In this document: positions 1 through 6,339 of the stretch, piece after piece
How positions within the stretch are numbered: the stretch's first letter is position 1
Layout: every line of letters begins with the position of its first letter
Source: Desulfobacterales bacterium
GTDB taxonomy: Bacteria > Desulfobacterota > Desulfobacteria > Desulfobacterales > UBA5852
DNA: 12,246 nt
Assembly: GCA_030066455.1 (NCBI GenBank)
Contig: JASJBQ010000148.1
Span: forward strand, 1-12,246
Direction of reading: 5' to 3'
The notes under the pieces: model-generated
Told to the model about the DNA's origin: nothing
What the model saw: only the letters and a program-made list of their open reading frames with translations
The model's database searches: none
Translations under genes and position numbers: made by a program

Positions 1-456
1 ATCGAGGGCGTCGGCGAAGTAGTCCATCGTGAGATGGATGGCGTCAAAGAGGTTCTTGCCCCGGGTGGCCGCCATGGACAACAGAAAAACTTTTTTGGTC
101 CGATGCCGCGGGTCGCGCAGTCGCAAGCGGTATTTGCGCGCCCAGAAAAGCTGACAGCGGTCGATCAGCGCCTTGAGCTGGGCGGTCATATTGTAGAAGA
201 ATACCGGGGTGGCCGCCACGATCACATCGGCCCGGCGCAATAACGGATAAATATCGTGCAGGACGTCGTCGTCGATCGGGCAGGTTCCCCGCGTTTCACA
301 GACCGTGTATTCCTTGCAGGGGATAATGTTGCGCCGATCCACATCGACAAACGCCGTTTCCGCTCCTCGCGCCTCGGCCGCTTCGAGAAAGGCGTCCAGG
401 ATAAAACGGCTGTTGCCCTTGCGCCGGGGGCTGCCCTGAAGACCGACAACCAGCAT
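1..456 (-). CDS. NADPH-dependent FMN reductase / iron-sulfur flavoprotein-like protein (partial, C-terminus outside window)
   Basis: The first 152 residues are visible and the frame stays open to the window edge, so the C-terminus is missing. The N-terminus (MLVVGLQGSPRRKGNSRFIL) is the beta-strand plus phosphate-binding loop of the flavodoxin-like FMN reductase fold. Near residues 85-97 the stretch VAATPVFFYNMTAQLKALID is the usual flavin-binding segment of this family. Around residues 41-53 a cysteine cluster C-x5-C-x5-C followed by PIDDD matches the place where iron-sulfur flavoproteins carry their cysteines, but one cysteine of the usual spacing is absent. The start at 456 is supported by GAGGAG five bases upstream. 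The role is probably a cytoplasmic flavin or quinone reductase, substrate unknown. It follows the trihaem cytochrome gene at a short distance and could be co-transcribed with cydAB. The family call is firm; the specific function is not. Confidence 0.8.
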   Translation of the reverse strand, partial: MLVVGLQGSPRRKGNSRFILDAFLEAAEARGAETAFVDVDRRNIIPCKEYTVCETRGTCPIDDDVLHDIYPLLRRADVIVAATPVFFYNMTAQLKALIDRCQLFWARKYRLRLRDPRHRTKKVFLLSMAATRGKNLFDAIHLTMDYFADALD

Positions 457-503
457 ATTGGCTCCTCACCCGCCGGGCCGGCCGTCCGCACGGCCCGCTG
501 GCC

Positions 504-857
504 TTATTTTTTGACGTGGCAGGATTTACAGGTGGTCGGACCGGTTTTCTGCCCTTCCTGCTTCATCTTCCTGTGACACTTGGTACAGTGCTTGTTCATG
601 ATCTGCTTCTTCTTGAGCTCCCCGCTGGCCTTGAGCTTTTCGATGGCGCCGGTTTCCTGGGGAAAAAGCTCGTGACAGACCGCGCAGTCGGGCAGAACTT
701 CCTGGTGGGCCCTGTGGGGAAATGGCACGGGGCCGCTTTTGCCCCCGTAGAGTTCGATCTGCTCAGCCCCCTTGTCCGTGGTCTGGATGGTGGTGGCATA
801 AACGGCACCGGTCGAGATAACGAGCAGTAACAGAATGAGAATGCGAAGTCCCTTCAT
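504..857 (-). CDS. Periplasmic trihaem cytochrome c (class III, c7-like)
   Basis: A 117-residue protein with an N-terminal signal peptide (hydrophobic residues 4-20, likely cleavage near A21) and three haem c motifs: C58-x2-CH62, C91-x2-CH95 and C110-x2-CH114. The F46-x-H48-x2-H51 motif ahead of the first haem, together with H90, supplies the second axial histidines expected of bis-His class III cytochromes. Trihaem members of about 70 mature residues are called cytochrome c7 and shuttle low-potential electrons in the periplasm of Desulfuromonas, Geobacter and sulfate reducers. A GGAG site lies nine bases before the ATG. The gene starts 68 bases after cydB stops, so it is probably the third gene of the cytochrome bd unit. 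This suggests, but does not prove, that it exchanges electrons with the oxidase or the quinone pool. Confidence 0.9.
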   Translation of the reverse strand: MKGLRILILLLLVISTGAVYATTIQTTDKGAEQIELYGGKSGPVPFPHRAHQEVLPDCAVCHELFPQETGAIEKLKASGELKKKQIMNKHCTKCHRKMKQEGQKTGPTTCKSCHVKK

Positions 858-925
858 CAGGCGGAGCTCCTAAAGTCGTCGAATCAAATCCCATCGCGGG
901 GAGTGGTGGAGGGTTGAGGTCATAA

Positions 926-1957
926 CTAATAGGAACCTTCTTCATGGGCCAGATCGGATGCCGACACCTTGCTTCCGAAAAGTTTGAACGCCCAGATCTG
1001 GTAGATCAGCACGATCGGCACGAAAACGATGACCACCACCAGCATGATCTTGAGCGTCAGCGGGCTGGAACTGGCGTTGCGCGCCGTCAGGTTGAACGCC
1101 GGATCCAGACTGGACGGAAAGAGGCTCGGGAACAGACCGATCACCCCATAAAAGGTGCAGCTCACGATGGTCACGGCCGAGGCCGCCCAGGCTTTGATCC
1201 AGGCCTGCCCCGCCATGAACAGCCGCGCGGCCAGCAGGCCGGCCACCGCCAGAGCGATTACCAGAAACAGGGCCGGGTAACGCACGTAATTGGCGTAGAG
1301 ATCGGTGGCATACCAGCTGGCGGCCAGAAAGATCACCGCCACGGCCACCAGCACCGGCCAGGCTTTCCGGGCCACCGCGGCCGCCCGCTGCTGCACCGTG
1401 CCGGCGGTCTTGATGGTCAGCCAGAGCGCGCCGTGCTGCAGGAAAAGCATGACAAACAAAAGGCCGCCGAGGAGACCGTAGGGGTTGAGCAGGGTCAGCA
1501 GATTGCCGTAATATACCCCCTCGGCGTCGAAGGGGATGCCCTTGAAGATGTTGGCAAAGGCCACCCCGAACAGGAGCGCCGGGGCGAAGCTGCCGATAAA
1601 GATGCAGATCTCCCAGATGCGCTTCCAGCGCGGATCGTCCTGCTGGGAGCGGAACTCGATGGCCACCCCGCGCAGGATCAGCGTGAACAGCACCAGCATC
1701 AGCGCCGAGTAAAGGGTCGAGAACATGACGGCATAGACCAACGGAAAGGCCGCGAAGGTCACGCCGCCGGCCGTGATCAGCCACACCTGGTTGCCGTGCC
1801 AGAGCGGCCCCAGCGAGGCGATCATGGTCCGCTTCTCTTCATCGGTCTTGCCGATGAAGGGCAGCAGGGTGCCGATCCCGAAATCAAAGCCGCTGGTCAT
1901 AAAGAAAATTGCCCACAGAAGGCCCCACAGAAAAAACCAAATTGCCTGTAAATCCAT
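926..1957 (-). CDS. cydB: Cytochrome bd quinol oxidase subunit II (CydB)
   Basis: A 343-residue polytopic membrane protein with about eight or nine hydrophobic helices. It contains the CydB signatures GFDFGIG (residues 23-29) and GNQVWLITAGG (55-65), an IFIGSFAPALLFGVAFAN stretch near 118-135, and the late SSPLTLKIM segment near the C-terminus. It pairs with CydA to form the high-affinity quinol:O2 oxidoreductase of the inner membrane, which reduces oxygen to water without pumping protons. In strict anaerobes it serves oxygen scavenging. The residue before GNQVW is His54 where the E. coli protein has Asp58. The start has a GGGGG purine run six bases upstream. It lies 77 bases downstream of cydA. 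I see no CydX-type micro-gene in that gap or in the 68 bases after it. Confidence 0.96.
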   Translation of the reverse strand: MDLQAIWFFLWGLLWAIFFMTSGFDFGIGTLLPFIGKTDEEKRTMIASLGPLWHGNQVWLITAGGVTFAAFPLVYAVMFSTLYSALMLVLFTLILRGVAIEFRSQQDDPRWKRIWEICIFIGSFAPALLFGVAFANIFKGIPFDAEGVYYGNLLTLLNPYGLLGGLLFVMLFLQHGALWLTIKTAGTVQQRAAAVARKAWPVLVAVAVIFLAASWYATDLYANYVRYPALFLVIALAVAGLLAARLFMAGQAWIKAWAASAVTIVSCTFYGVIGLFPSLFPSSLDPAFNLTARNASSSPLTLKIMLVVVIVFVPIVLIYQIWAFKLFGSKVSASDLAHEEGSY

Positions 1958-2034
1958 TTAATCCCCCTCGGGCCGGCCTTTGCCTTGGCAGACCCTGTTA
2001 CAATCCTGGAAAAACGTTGACATGCCAAGCCGGT

Positions 2035-3345
2035 TCAGGCGCTCTGCAGTTCAGGTCCCTTTTTGGCGTGTTTGATGATCAGGTAATAGCCCACGATGCC
2101 CAGCAGGCTGTAGATCAGGAAAAATCCGACCAGGGTTGTGGCCACCTGCAGGGTGGATATGGCCGAGGCTGCATCGGCGGTGCGCAGCATACCCCAGACA
2201 ATCCAGGGCTGGCGCCCGAGTTCGGTCACCACCCACCCCAGTTGGATGGCGATATAGGGCAGTGGGATCGAAAGCACCAAGATCTTTAACAGCAGCGGGC
2301 TTTCCATCAGCTTCTTGCGTCGGAAGAAGGCATAGATGGTGATGAGGATAAAATAGGTGCCCAGCCCCACCATGCCGCGGAAAGCCAGGAAGGTCAGCAA
2401 TACCGGCGGGCGCTCGTCACGGGGGAAGTCGTTGAGCCCCTTTATTTCGGCGTTGACATCACCGTGGCCCAGGAAGCTCAGGGCCCCGGGGATCGGCAGG
2501 AACTCGATGGCGTTGCGGCCGTTTTCCTCATCCGGCAGGGCCAGAAGATAAATCGGCGCCTGGCGCGTTGTCTCCCAGAGCGACTCCATGGCCGCCAGCT
2601 TGACCGGCTGTTTTTCGGTGACGTCCTTGGCGTGCAGGTCGCCCTCGATGGCCACGACCAGCGAGCCCACCAGGCCGCAGACCAGACCGATCTGGAAGGA
2701 GCGCGTGAAGAAATCCACATTCTGTTTGCGCAGGAGGTGGTAGGCGCTGATGCCCATGATCAGGAAACCGACCAGCACGAAGGCGCTGCTTAAAACATGG
2801 ATGATTTGCAGAACGGCGAATTTTTGGGTGATGACCGCGAAAAAGTCGGTCAGTTCCGCACGGCCCCCGCGGATGGTGTAGCCCACCGGGTTCTGCATCC
2901 AGGAGTTGGCGATGAGTATCCAGACCGCCGAAAAATTGGCGCCGATGGCCACCAGCCAGGCCACGGCAGCGTGCGCTTTGGCGGAGAGTTTTTTCCAGCC
3001 GAAGTGCCACACACCGATAAACGTGGACTCCAGAAAAAAGGCGGCCGTGGCCTCGATGGCCAGGAGCGTCCCGAAGATGTCCCCCATGTATTTGGAGTAG
3101 CCGGACCAGTTGGTGCCGAACTGAAATTCGAGCGTAATCCCGGTGACGACGCCCACCGCGAAATTGATGAGGAAGATCTTTCCCCAGAACTTGGTCATTT
3201 TGAGATAGGTTTCATCACCGGTGCGAACGTAGCGGGTCTCCATGTACGCCACCACCCAGCTCAAACCAAGGGTCAGGGGAACAAAAAGAAAATGAAAGGC
3301 CGAAGTTGCATAAAACTGCAAACGCGAGAGGGTGACAACGTCCAT
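2035..3345 (-). CDS. cydA: Cytochrome bd quinol oxidase subunit I (CydA, short Q-loop type)
   Basis: A 436-residue integral membrane subunit carrying the three haems. Ligands seen by alignment with E. coli CydA: H18 (haem b595), H183 and M386 (haem b558), and the acidic pair E98/E106 in the motif IEATAAFFLEST near haems b595/d. The quinol-binding Q-loop keeps K249 and E254 (KLAAMESLWET). The protein is about 85 residues shorter than the E. coli subunit, consistent with the short-Q-loop class. I chose the ATG at 3345 over an in-frame ATG 18 bases upstream because GGAGG sits just before 3345 and MDVVTLSRLQF matches the family N-terminus. A probable terminator lies upstream (3422-3456), so cydAB may have its own promoter in 3346-3420, although I found no convincing -35/-10 pair there. 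Confidence 0.97.
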   Translation of the reverse strand: MDVVTLSRLQFYATSAFHFLFVPLTLGLSWVVAYMETRYVRTGDETYLKMTKFWGKIFLINFAVGVVTGITLEFQFGTNWSGYSKYMGDIFGTLLAIEATAAFFLESTFIGVWHFGWKKLSAKAHAAVAWLVAIGANFSAVWILIANSWMQNPVGYTIRGGRAELTDFFAVITQKFAVLQIIHVLSSAFVLVGFLIMGISAYHLLRKQNVDFFTRSFQIGLVCGLVGSLVVAIEGDLHAKDVTEKQPVKLAAMESLWETTRQAPIYLLALPDEENGRNAIEFLPIPGALSFLGHGDVNAEIKGLNDFPRDERPPVLLTFLAFRGMVGLGTYFILITIYAFFRRKKLMESPLLLKILVLSIPLPYIAIQLGWVVTELGRQPWIVWGMLRTADAASAISTLQVATTLVGFFLIYSLLGIVGYYLIIKHAKKGPELQSA

Positions 3346-3421
3346 ATAAGCCTCCAACAACATGGGTCAGCAGTCCGCCTGCCGGATTCGTCCAGAGCGA
3401 CGGACTTCCGTTTGAAACATT

Positions 3422-3456
3422 AAAAAACCATCCCGTCATCCGGATGCGGCGACGGG
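3422..3456 (-). terminator. Probable rho-independent terminator between the zinc-ribbon gene and cydA
   Basis: On the minus strand CCCGTC (3456-3451) pairs with GACGGG (3437-3432), with a loop that itself holds the palindrome ATCCGGAT. Four bases later comes a run of six T (3427-3422). It begins 12 bases after the stop of the 67-residue zinc-ribbon gene. The stem is only six base pairs and the T-run is slightly displaced, so termination may be partial. It would separate the rubrerythrin/superoxide reductase block from cydAB or reduce read-through. Confidence 0.55.
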
Positions 3457-3467
3457 CCACAGATCCA

Positions 3468-3671
3468 TCAACGCGGCGAAGTACTCTTGGCTTCGCCCGA
3501 AAGCTGACACTGGCTGAAATCGATCGGCTTGCCGCAGCCTTTACAGTTGCGCGGTTTGTCGAATTCATCCGAGAAAATCTCAACCTCTTCGCTGCACTCG
3601 GGACACTTGCAGGTGAACGATTTCAGATTGCGAAAATCCTCGAAACCAGGGCAGTGTTGCGGTGTCGACAT
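3468..3671 (-). CDS. Small zinc-ribbon protein, unknown function
   Basis: A 67-residue cytoplasmic protein with seven cysteines: C7, C21, C23, C26, C43, C46 and C55. C23-x2-C26 and C43-x2-C46 form a zinc-ribbon or rubredoxin-like knuckle pair, and the intervening VEIFSDE stretch is acidic. An upstream in-frame start at 3737 is rejected because GGAGG lies five bases before the ATG at 3671, and the extra 22 residues would overlap the preceding gene. The arrangement CPG...CPxC...VEIF.D....R.C..CG...DF..C closely matches the N-terminal 55 residues of the HD-domain protein at 7167-7862, so the two are probably homologous modules. The gene sits 62 bases after the flavodoxin gene in the oxygen-defence block. 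It might bind zinc or iron, or act as an electron-transfer or regulatory partner. No function is assigned. Confidence 0.85.
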   Translation of the reverse strand: MSTPQHCPGFEDFRNLKSFTCKCPECSEEVEIFSDEFDKPRNCKGCGKPIDFSQCQLSGEAKSTSPR

Positions 3672-3733
3672 AATTACCTCCGTAGGCTGAAAGGTGGATC
3701 GCGTTCGTAGGTGCGCTGCACGCCACGCGTTAA

Positions 3734-4168
3734 TCAACTCAGGCGGGCCGCGATCTCCCGGCCGTAGTCCTGGGCCATCTGTATACCGCCGCCCAGTTCG
3801 CTCGATTTGAGCAGAAGCGGCCCGCTGACCATATCCATCTTGAAGATGGTCTTCATGGTCTCGAAAACACGTTCCTGGGCTTCGGTGCTCCAGCCGTGGG
3901 CACCGAAGGCCCCGCCGATTTTATTTGCCAGGGATGCCTTTTCGGCCAGGAACAGAAAGGTCTTCATCCCCTGGAGCATCTCCCCGTGATAGGTCGGGGA
4001 TCCGAAAACATAGGCGTCGTAGCCCTCAAGATCCGCCTCGGACTTGATTTCCTTCACATTCTTCTCGACGGCCTCGTGCCCCGAAAAGCGAAGCCCTTCG
4101 CCGATCAGACCGGCAATCCGGGCGGTCTCATCCGTGCGCGTGGCGTAGACAATGAGCGTTCTGGCCAT
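3734..4168 (-). CDS. Flavodoxin-domain protein (flavodiiron-type FMN module)
   Basis: A 144-residue single-domain flavodoxin. The phosphate-binding loop is YATRTDETARIA (residues 8-19). The flavin-stacking segments are FGSPTYHGE (55-63) and GAFGAHGWSTEAQ (86-98). The latter strongly recalls the AFGSYGWSGEA motif of the C-terminal flavodoxin domain of A-type flavodiiron proteins (Roo/FprA), but the metallo-beta-lactamase diiron domain is absent. It is therefore expected to carry electrons by FMN rather than reduce O2 or NO itself. It lies 15 bases downstream of a rubredoxin-like gene and in line with rubrerythrin and superoxide reductase, so it may feed electrons to them. A GGGAGAG site precedes the ATG. 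The fold is certain; the partner is inferred. Confidence 0.88.
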   Translation of the reverse strand: MARTLIVYATRTDETARIAGLIGEGLRFSGHEAVEKNVKEIKSEADLEGYDAYVFGSPTYHGEMLQGMKTFLFLAEKASLANKIGGAFGAHGWSTEAQERVFETMKTIFKMDMVSGPLLLKSSELGGGIQMAQDYGREIAARLS

Positions 4169-4183
4169 ACTGAATCTCTCCCT

Positions 4184-4339
4184 CTAACGGATGCGCTGAT
4201 CGATGCCCTTGTCGTCGCAATCCGGCGTATAGCAGGTCACGTTGAGAAACTCGCACTTCTGCCCGCACGAGGGACAGGGTTCGGGGGGAGCTTCCTGTTT
4301 GACGGTATAACCGCAGTTGGAACATTTCCAAGTGTTCAT
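4184..4339 (-). CDS. Rubredoxin-like 51-residue protein
   Basis: A short gene (ATG at 4339, TAG at 4184-4186). The protein begins MNTWKCSNCGYTVKQEAPPE, with C6-x2-C9 followed by C22-x2-C25 in the order WKCxxCGY...PxxCPxC. This is the iron-binding pattern of rubredoxin and of the rubrerythrin C-terminal domain, with a shortened central loop. A further three cysteines follow (C29, and C36-x4-C41 in the motif TCYTPDC), which ordinary rubredoxins lack, so a second metal site or a disulfide is possible. It should be a cytoplasmic one-electron carrier. It lies between desulfoferrodoxin and the flavodoxin, and rubredoxin is the accepted electron donor of both superoxide reductase and rubrerythrin. 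The ATG is preceded by GAGGTGAG (bases 4354-4340 region). Small size is the main uncertainty. Confidence 0.85.
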   Translation of the reverse strand: MNTWKCSNCGYTVKQEAPPEPCPSCGQKCEFLNVTCYTPDCDDKGIDQRIR

Positions 4340-4435
4340 GGCTCACCTCATTCAACCGAAACCGGCCAAACGGGCACCGGCCGAAGCATCGCTTGGCCAG
4401 GGCCGACGCCCGACGATGTCATCCGGCCTGATGCC

Positions 4436-4810
4436 TTAGGCTTTCCACAACCCGTGCAGGTTGCAATATTCGCGTGCCGAAACCTCGCTCGCGTCGATGG
4501 GGAAGGTGGCTTCGGGTGTCTCGCCGGGATTCAGGAACTGGCGATAGACCTTGCCGTCTGCGATCAGTTCGACGAATTCAATATAATGCTTCTCTTCCAT
4601 GGGATGAGCGACGTCGCCGACCTTGACCTTGTAGGCCCCGGCCACTTTTTCGATGACCGGCACATGTTTTTCCTTGGCCGCGTCCACCGTGTTCTCGGTG
4701 AGCAGCTTCATGGGTTGCCCGCAGCAGACCAGCTCGCCGGCGCCGCCGTGAAGGGTCTCGACGATGTTGCCGCACAGATCGCATTTGTAAACTTCGAGTC
4801 TTTCCGCCAT
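4436..4810 (-). CDS. dfx: Desulfoferrodoxin (class I superoxide reductase)
   Basis: A 124-residue two-domain protein. The desulforedoxin-like N-terminal domain has the Fe(Cys)4 ligands C10, C13, C29 and C30 (centre I). The C-terminal SOR domain has E47-K48-H49 with H69, H75, C116 and H119, matching the Fe(His)4Cys catalytic site and the conserved EKHVP glutamate/lysine pair. It reduces superoxide to hydrogen peroxide in the cytoplasm without releasing oxygen, which suits strict anaerobes. Its natural donor is rubredoxin, and a rubredoxin-like gene follows 96 bases downstream. The ATG has AAGGAGA seven bases ahead. It follows rubrerythrin, which would remove the peroxide it makes. All catalytic ligands are present and the length is normal for class I. 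Confidence 0.97.
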   Translation of the reverse strand: MAERLEVYKCDLCGNIVETLHGGAGELVCCGQPMKLLTENTVDAAKEKHVPVIEKVAGAYKVKVGDVAHPMEEKHYIEFVELIADGKVYRQFLNPGETPEATFPIDASEVSAREYCNLHGLWKA

Positions 4811-4891
4811 GATCTTCTCCTTAAGATTTGGGATCAGGCGGGTTCCGGCCCTGCCGCCGGCGCCCCCGCCCGCAATGATGGTGACCGAGGC

Positions 4892-5467
4892 TTACCAGTT
4901 CTCGCCCAGCAGTTCGAAATACGCCTGGGGATGGGCGCAGGCCGGGCACATCCCGGGCGCCTCCAGGGCCTCGGCGACATAGCCGCAATTCAGGCAGCGC
5001 CATTTGGCGACGTTTTCGCGCTTGAAGACCCGGTCGGCCTTGATGTTGCCGGCCAGCTCGACATAGCGTTTTTCATGCTGCTCTTCGGCGTTGGCAATGG
5101 CTTCCATCACCATGGCCGCAACCTCGAATCCTTCGTCCCGGGCCACCCGGGCAAACCCAGGATACATCTCGGTGTACTCGTAACGCTCGCCGGCGGCGGC
5201 CTCCATCAGGTTGTCATAGGTTTCCCCGACCACGCCGGCCGGAAAGGCGGCGGTCACCTGAACCTCGCCGCCCTCGAGCAGCTTGAACAGGCGGCTGGCA
5301 TGCGCCTTTTCCTGCACAGCGGTCTCGTCGAAAATTTGAGCGATCTGGACAAAGCCGTCCTTCTTGGCCTTCTTGCTGTAGAAAGTGTAACGGTTGCGTG
5401 CCTGGGATTCGCCGGCAAAGGCGGTAAGAATGTTTTTCTCGGTTTGGGATCCTTTCAAACGCGCCAA
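4892..5467 (-). CDS. rbr: Rubrerythrin (NADH/rubredoxin-dependent peroxidase)
   Basis: A 191-residue protein with an N-terminal ferritin-like four-helix diiron domain and a C-terminal rubredoxin domain. Diiron ligands by position are E20, E53, H56, E94, E97, E128 and H131. The rubredoxin Fe site is C158-x2-C161 and C174-x2-C177. Length and layout match the Desulfovibrio vulgaris enzyme almost residue for residue. It reduces hydrogen peroxide to water in the cytoplasm. The start codon is TTG (5467-5465), placed ideally after AGGAGG on the minus strand, and the N-terminus MARLKGSQTEKNIL fits the family, so I accept the unusual start. It lies 37 bases downstream of the unknown 87-residue gene and upstream of dfx, forming a superoxide-to-water pathway. 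Confidence 0.97.
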   Translation of the reverse strand: MARLKGSQTEKNILTAFAGESQARNRYTFYSKKAKKDGFVQIAQIFDETAVQEKAHASRLFKLLEGGEVQVTAAFPAGVVGETYDNLMEAAAGERYEYTEMYPGFARVARDEGFEVAAMVMEAIANAEEQHEKRYVELAGNIKADRVFKRENVAKWRCLNCGYVAEALEAPGMCPACAHPQAYFELLGENW

Positions 5468-5504
5468 TCTTTCCTCCTCGTATTTGCTGTTAAGTTAAGG
5501 TGAT

Positions 5505-5768
5505 CTATGGCCGCATTTGTTGCTGGCCGCTGGGTTTTTTGGGCCACCATCCTTTTTCCTGGTGACGGCGTTTTTCTTCTTCGGCGATCTTTTGGATCTT
5601 GTAGGCCGAGTCCCGGATGATGCCATAGAGAACACCGCAGCCCACATCTTCACGGTCGGCATCGCCCTGGTCGGCCAGTGCGATCATCTCCTCGACCAGG
5701 ATCAGGGTTTTTCGAAGATTCCGATTGCAGGGTTTCAAAATCGGGACGGCTCCTGTTGGCAACGGCAT
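5505..5768 (-). CDS. Conserved-looking small helical protein of unknown function
   Basis: About 87 residues, no signal peptide and no membrane segment. The core (roughly residues 12-75) is strongly amphipathic and helical, with runs such as LRKTLILVEEMIALADQG, REDVGCGVLYGIIRDSAYKIQ and a basic EEEKRRHQEKGWW end; cysteines are C14 and C44. The frame continues upstream to a TTG at 5843. I used the ATG at 5768 because the first 25 residues of the longer version look like leader rather than protein. A TTG at 5738, preceded by AGGAG at 11 bases, is a third option and would start at KPCNRNLRK. As the first gene before rubrerythrin (37 bases apart) it probably belongs to the oxygen-defence operon. 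I recognise no domain and assign no function. Confidence 0.7.
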   Translation of the reverse strand: MPLPTGAVPILKPCNRNLRKTLILVEEMIALADQGDADREDVGCGVLYGIIRDSAYKIQKIAEEEKRRHQEKGWWPKKPSGQQQMRP

Positions 5769-5874
5769 TCGGTGCTGACCATGGAACTTTTGGCCACTGT
5801 TTCGCTTTTGGGTTATATCAAATTGCGTGCCATCCATCGCCAATCCGGGATTAATCGTATAGTTTATTTAAATT

Positions 5875-5880
5875 ATTATA
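5875..5880 (-). promoter_or_regulatory. Candidate -10 box for the oxygen-defence operon
   Basis: On the minus strand a perfect TATAAT (5880-5875) is embedded in an A/T-only tract that runs on to about 5866, just upstream of the first gene of the left-hand block. The hexamer 17 bases upstream (CGCAAG) is a poor -35, and a GATAC motif (5912-5908) lies right beside it. This would suit a promoter that depends on an activator or is masked by a repressor. The call rests on sequence likeness only. Confidence 0.45.
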
Positions 5881-6045
5881 TTTTTTTTCCAGATATCCTT
5901 GCGGGTCGTATCGCACCAAACTTTTTGTCCGGGTGTTCCTGATACAGTTTGCGCGATGGTCGAATCCCTACGGGCTAACGCAAAAGCGCTGTTGTGGCTC
6001 AAATTGGCATGGCTGTTGGCTGTATCAACTGAACCACCCGAGATA

Positions 6046-6063
6046 TGATACATACCTGTATCA
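6046..6063. promoter_or_regulatory. 18-bp palindromic operator-like site TGATACA-N4-TGTATCA
   Basis: Perfect seven-base arms flank the spacer TACC, as expected for a dimeric helix-turn-helix repressor or activator. Related half-sites lie at 5939-5946 (CTGATACA), 6020-6027 (CTGTATCA), 6076-6082 (CGATACA), 5908-5912 and 6119-6123. The palindrome is about 165-170 bases upstream of the candidate TATAAT box. I do not recognise the motif as Fur, PerR, Rex, FNR or HcpR. Confidence 0.55.
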
Positions 6064-6339
6064 CGAAACAATAAGCGATACAGCGTGCTGCCGCGGGTCG
6101 TGATGTCAAACGGGAATCGTATCTATGGATTCGGAAACGGTAGAGATGCCTTCAGACGGGTATTCCTTAACAGAAACCCAGGAAGGAATTCAAGCGGTAT
6201 GTCGAAGGGGTTTGGCCGCCTCCCTGCCAGCCGCCCACCGGCCGGGGTTGCCGCTGAGGCTACATATGGCATTGGTTCAGTGGGTTGGCAGCAGGAGGGG
6301 GCGCACGCCCCTTGCGGAGATCCGGATGGGCGACACCGG

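Larger units (their letters stand above)
5769..6339. other. 571-bp regulatory gap between the oxygen-defence block and the hcp block
   Basis: No convincing gene lies here. The short open frames on both strands lack ribosome sites and recognisable protein features. What it does hold is an AT-rich promoter-like stretch at about 5866-5890, an 18-bp palindrome at 6046-6063, five further GATAC/GTATC pentamers, and a GC-rich small hairpin (GGGGCG/CGCCCC, 6298-6311) just downstream of the ferredoxin-like gene that lacks a T-run. Both flanking genes are on the minus strand, so this is the promoter region for the left-hand block and the tail of the hcp block. Confidence 0.7.

Noticed and set aside
944..1951. 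Plus-strand open frame opposite cydB
   Set aside because: The low-complexity His/Gln/Gly/Arg-rich product is the complement of membrane-helix codons; cydB itself is unmistakable.
1958..2034. A CydX-like micro-gene between cydA and cydB
   Set aside because: The 77-base gap has no start codon followed by an open hydrophobic frame of about 30 codons.
3896..5503. Long plus-strand open frame (535 codons) opposite the flavodoxin, desulfoferrodoxin and rubrerythrin genes
   Set aside because: It spans gene boundaries of four well-identified minus-strand genes and shows no family motif. It is an antisense shadow caused by GC-rich third positions.
5868..6071. 67-codon minus-strand frame in the 571-bp gap
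   Set aside because: No ribosome site, no conserved-looking features, and it overlaps the GATAC array and the promoter-like AT tract. Regulatory DNA explains it better.
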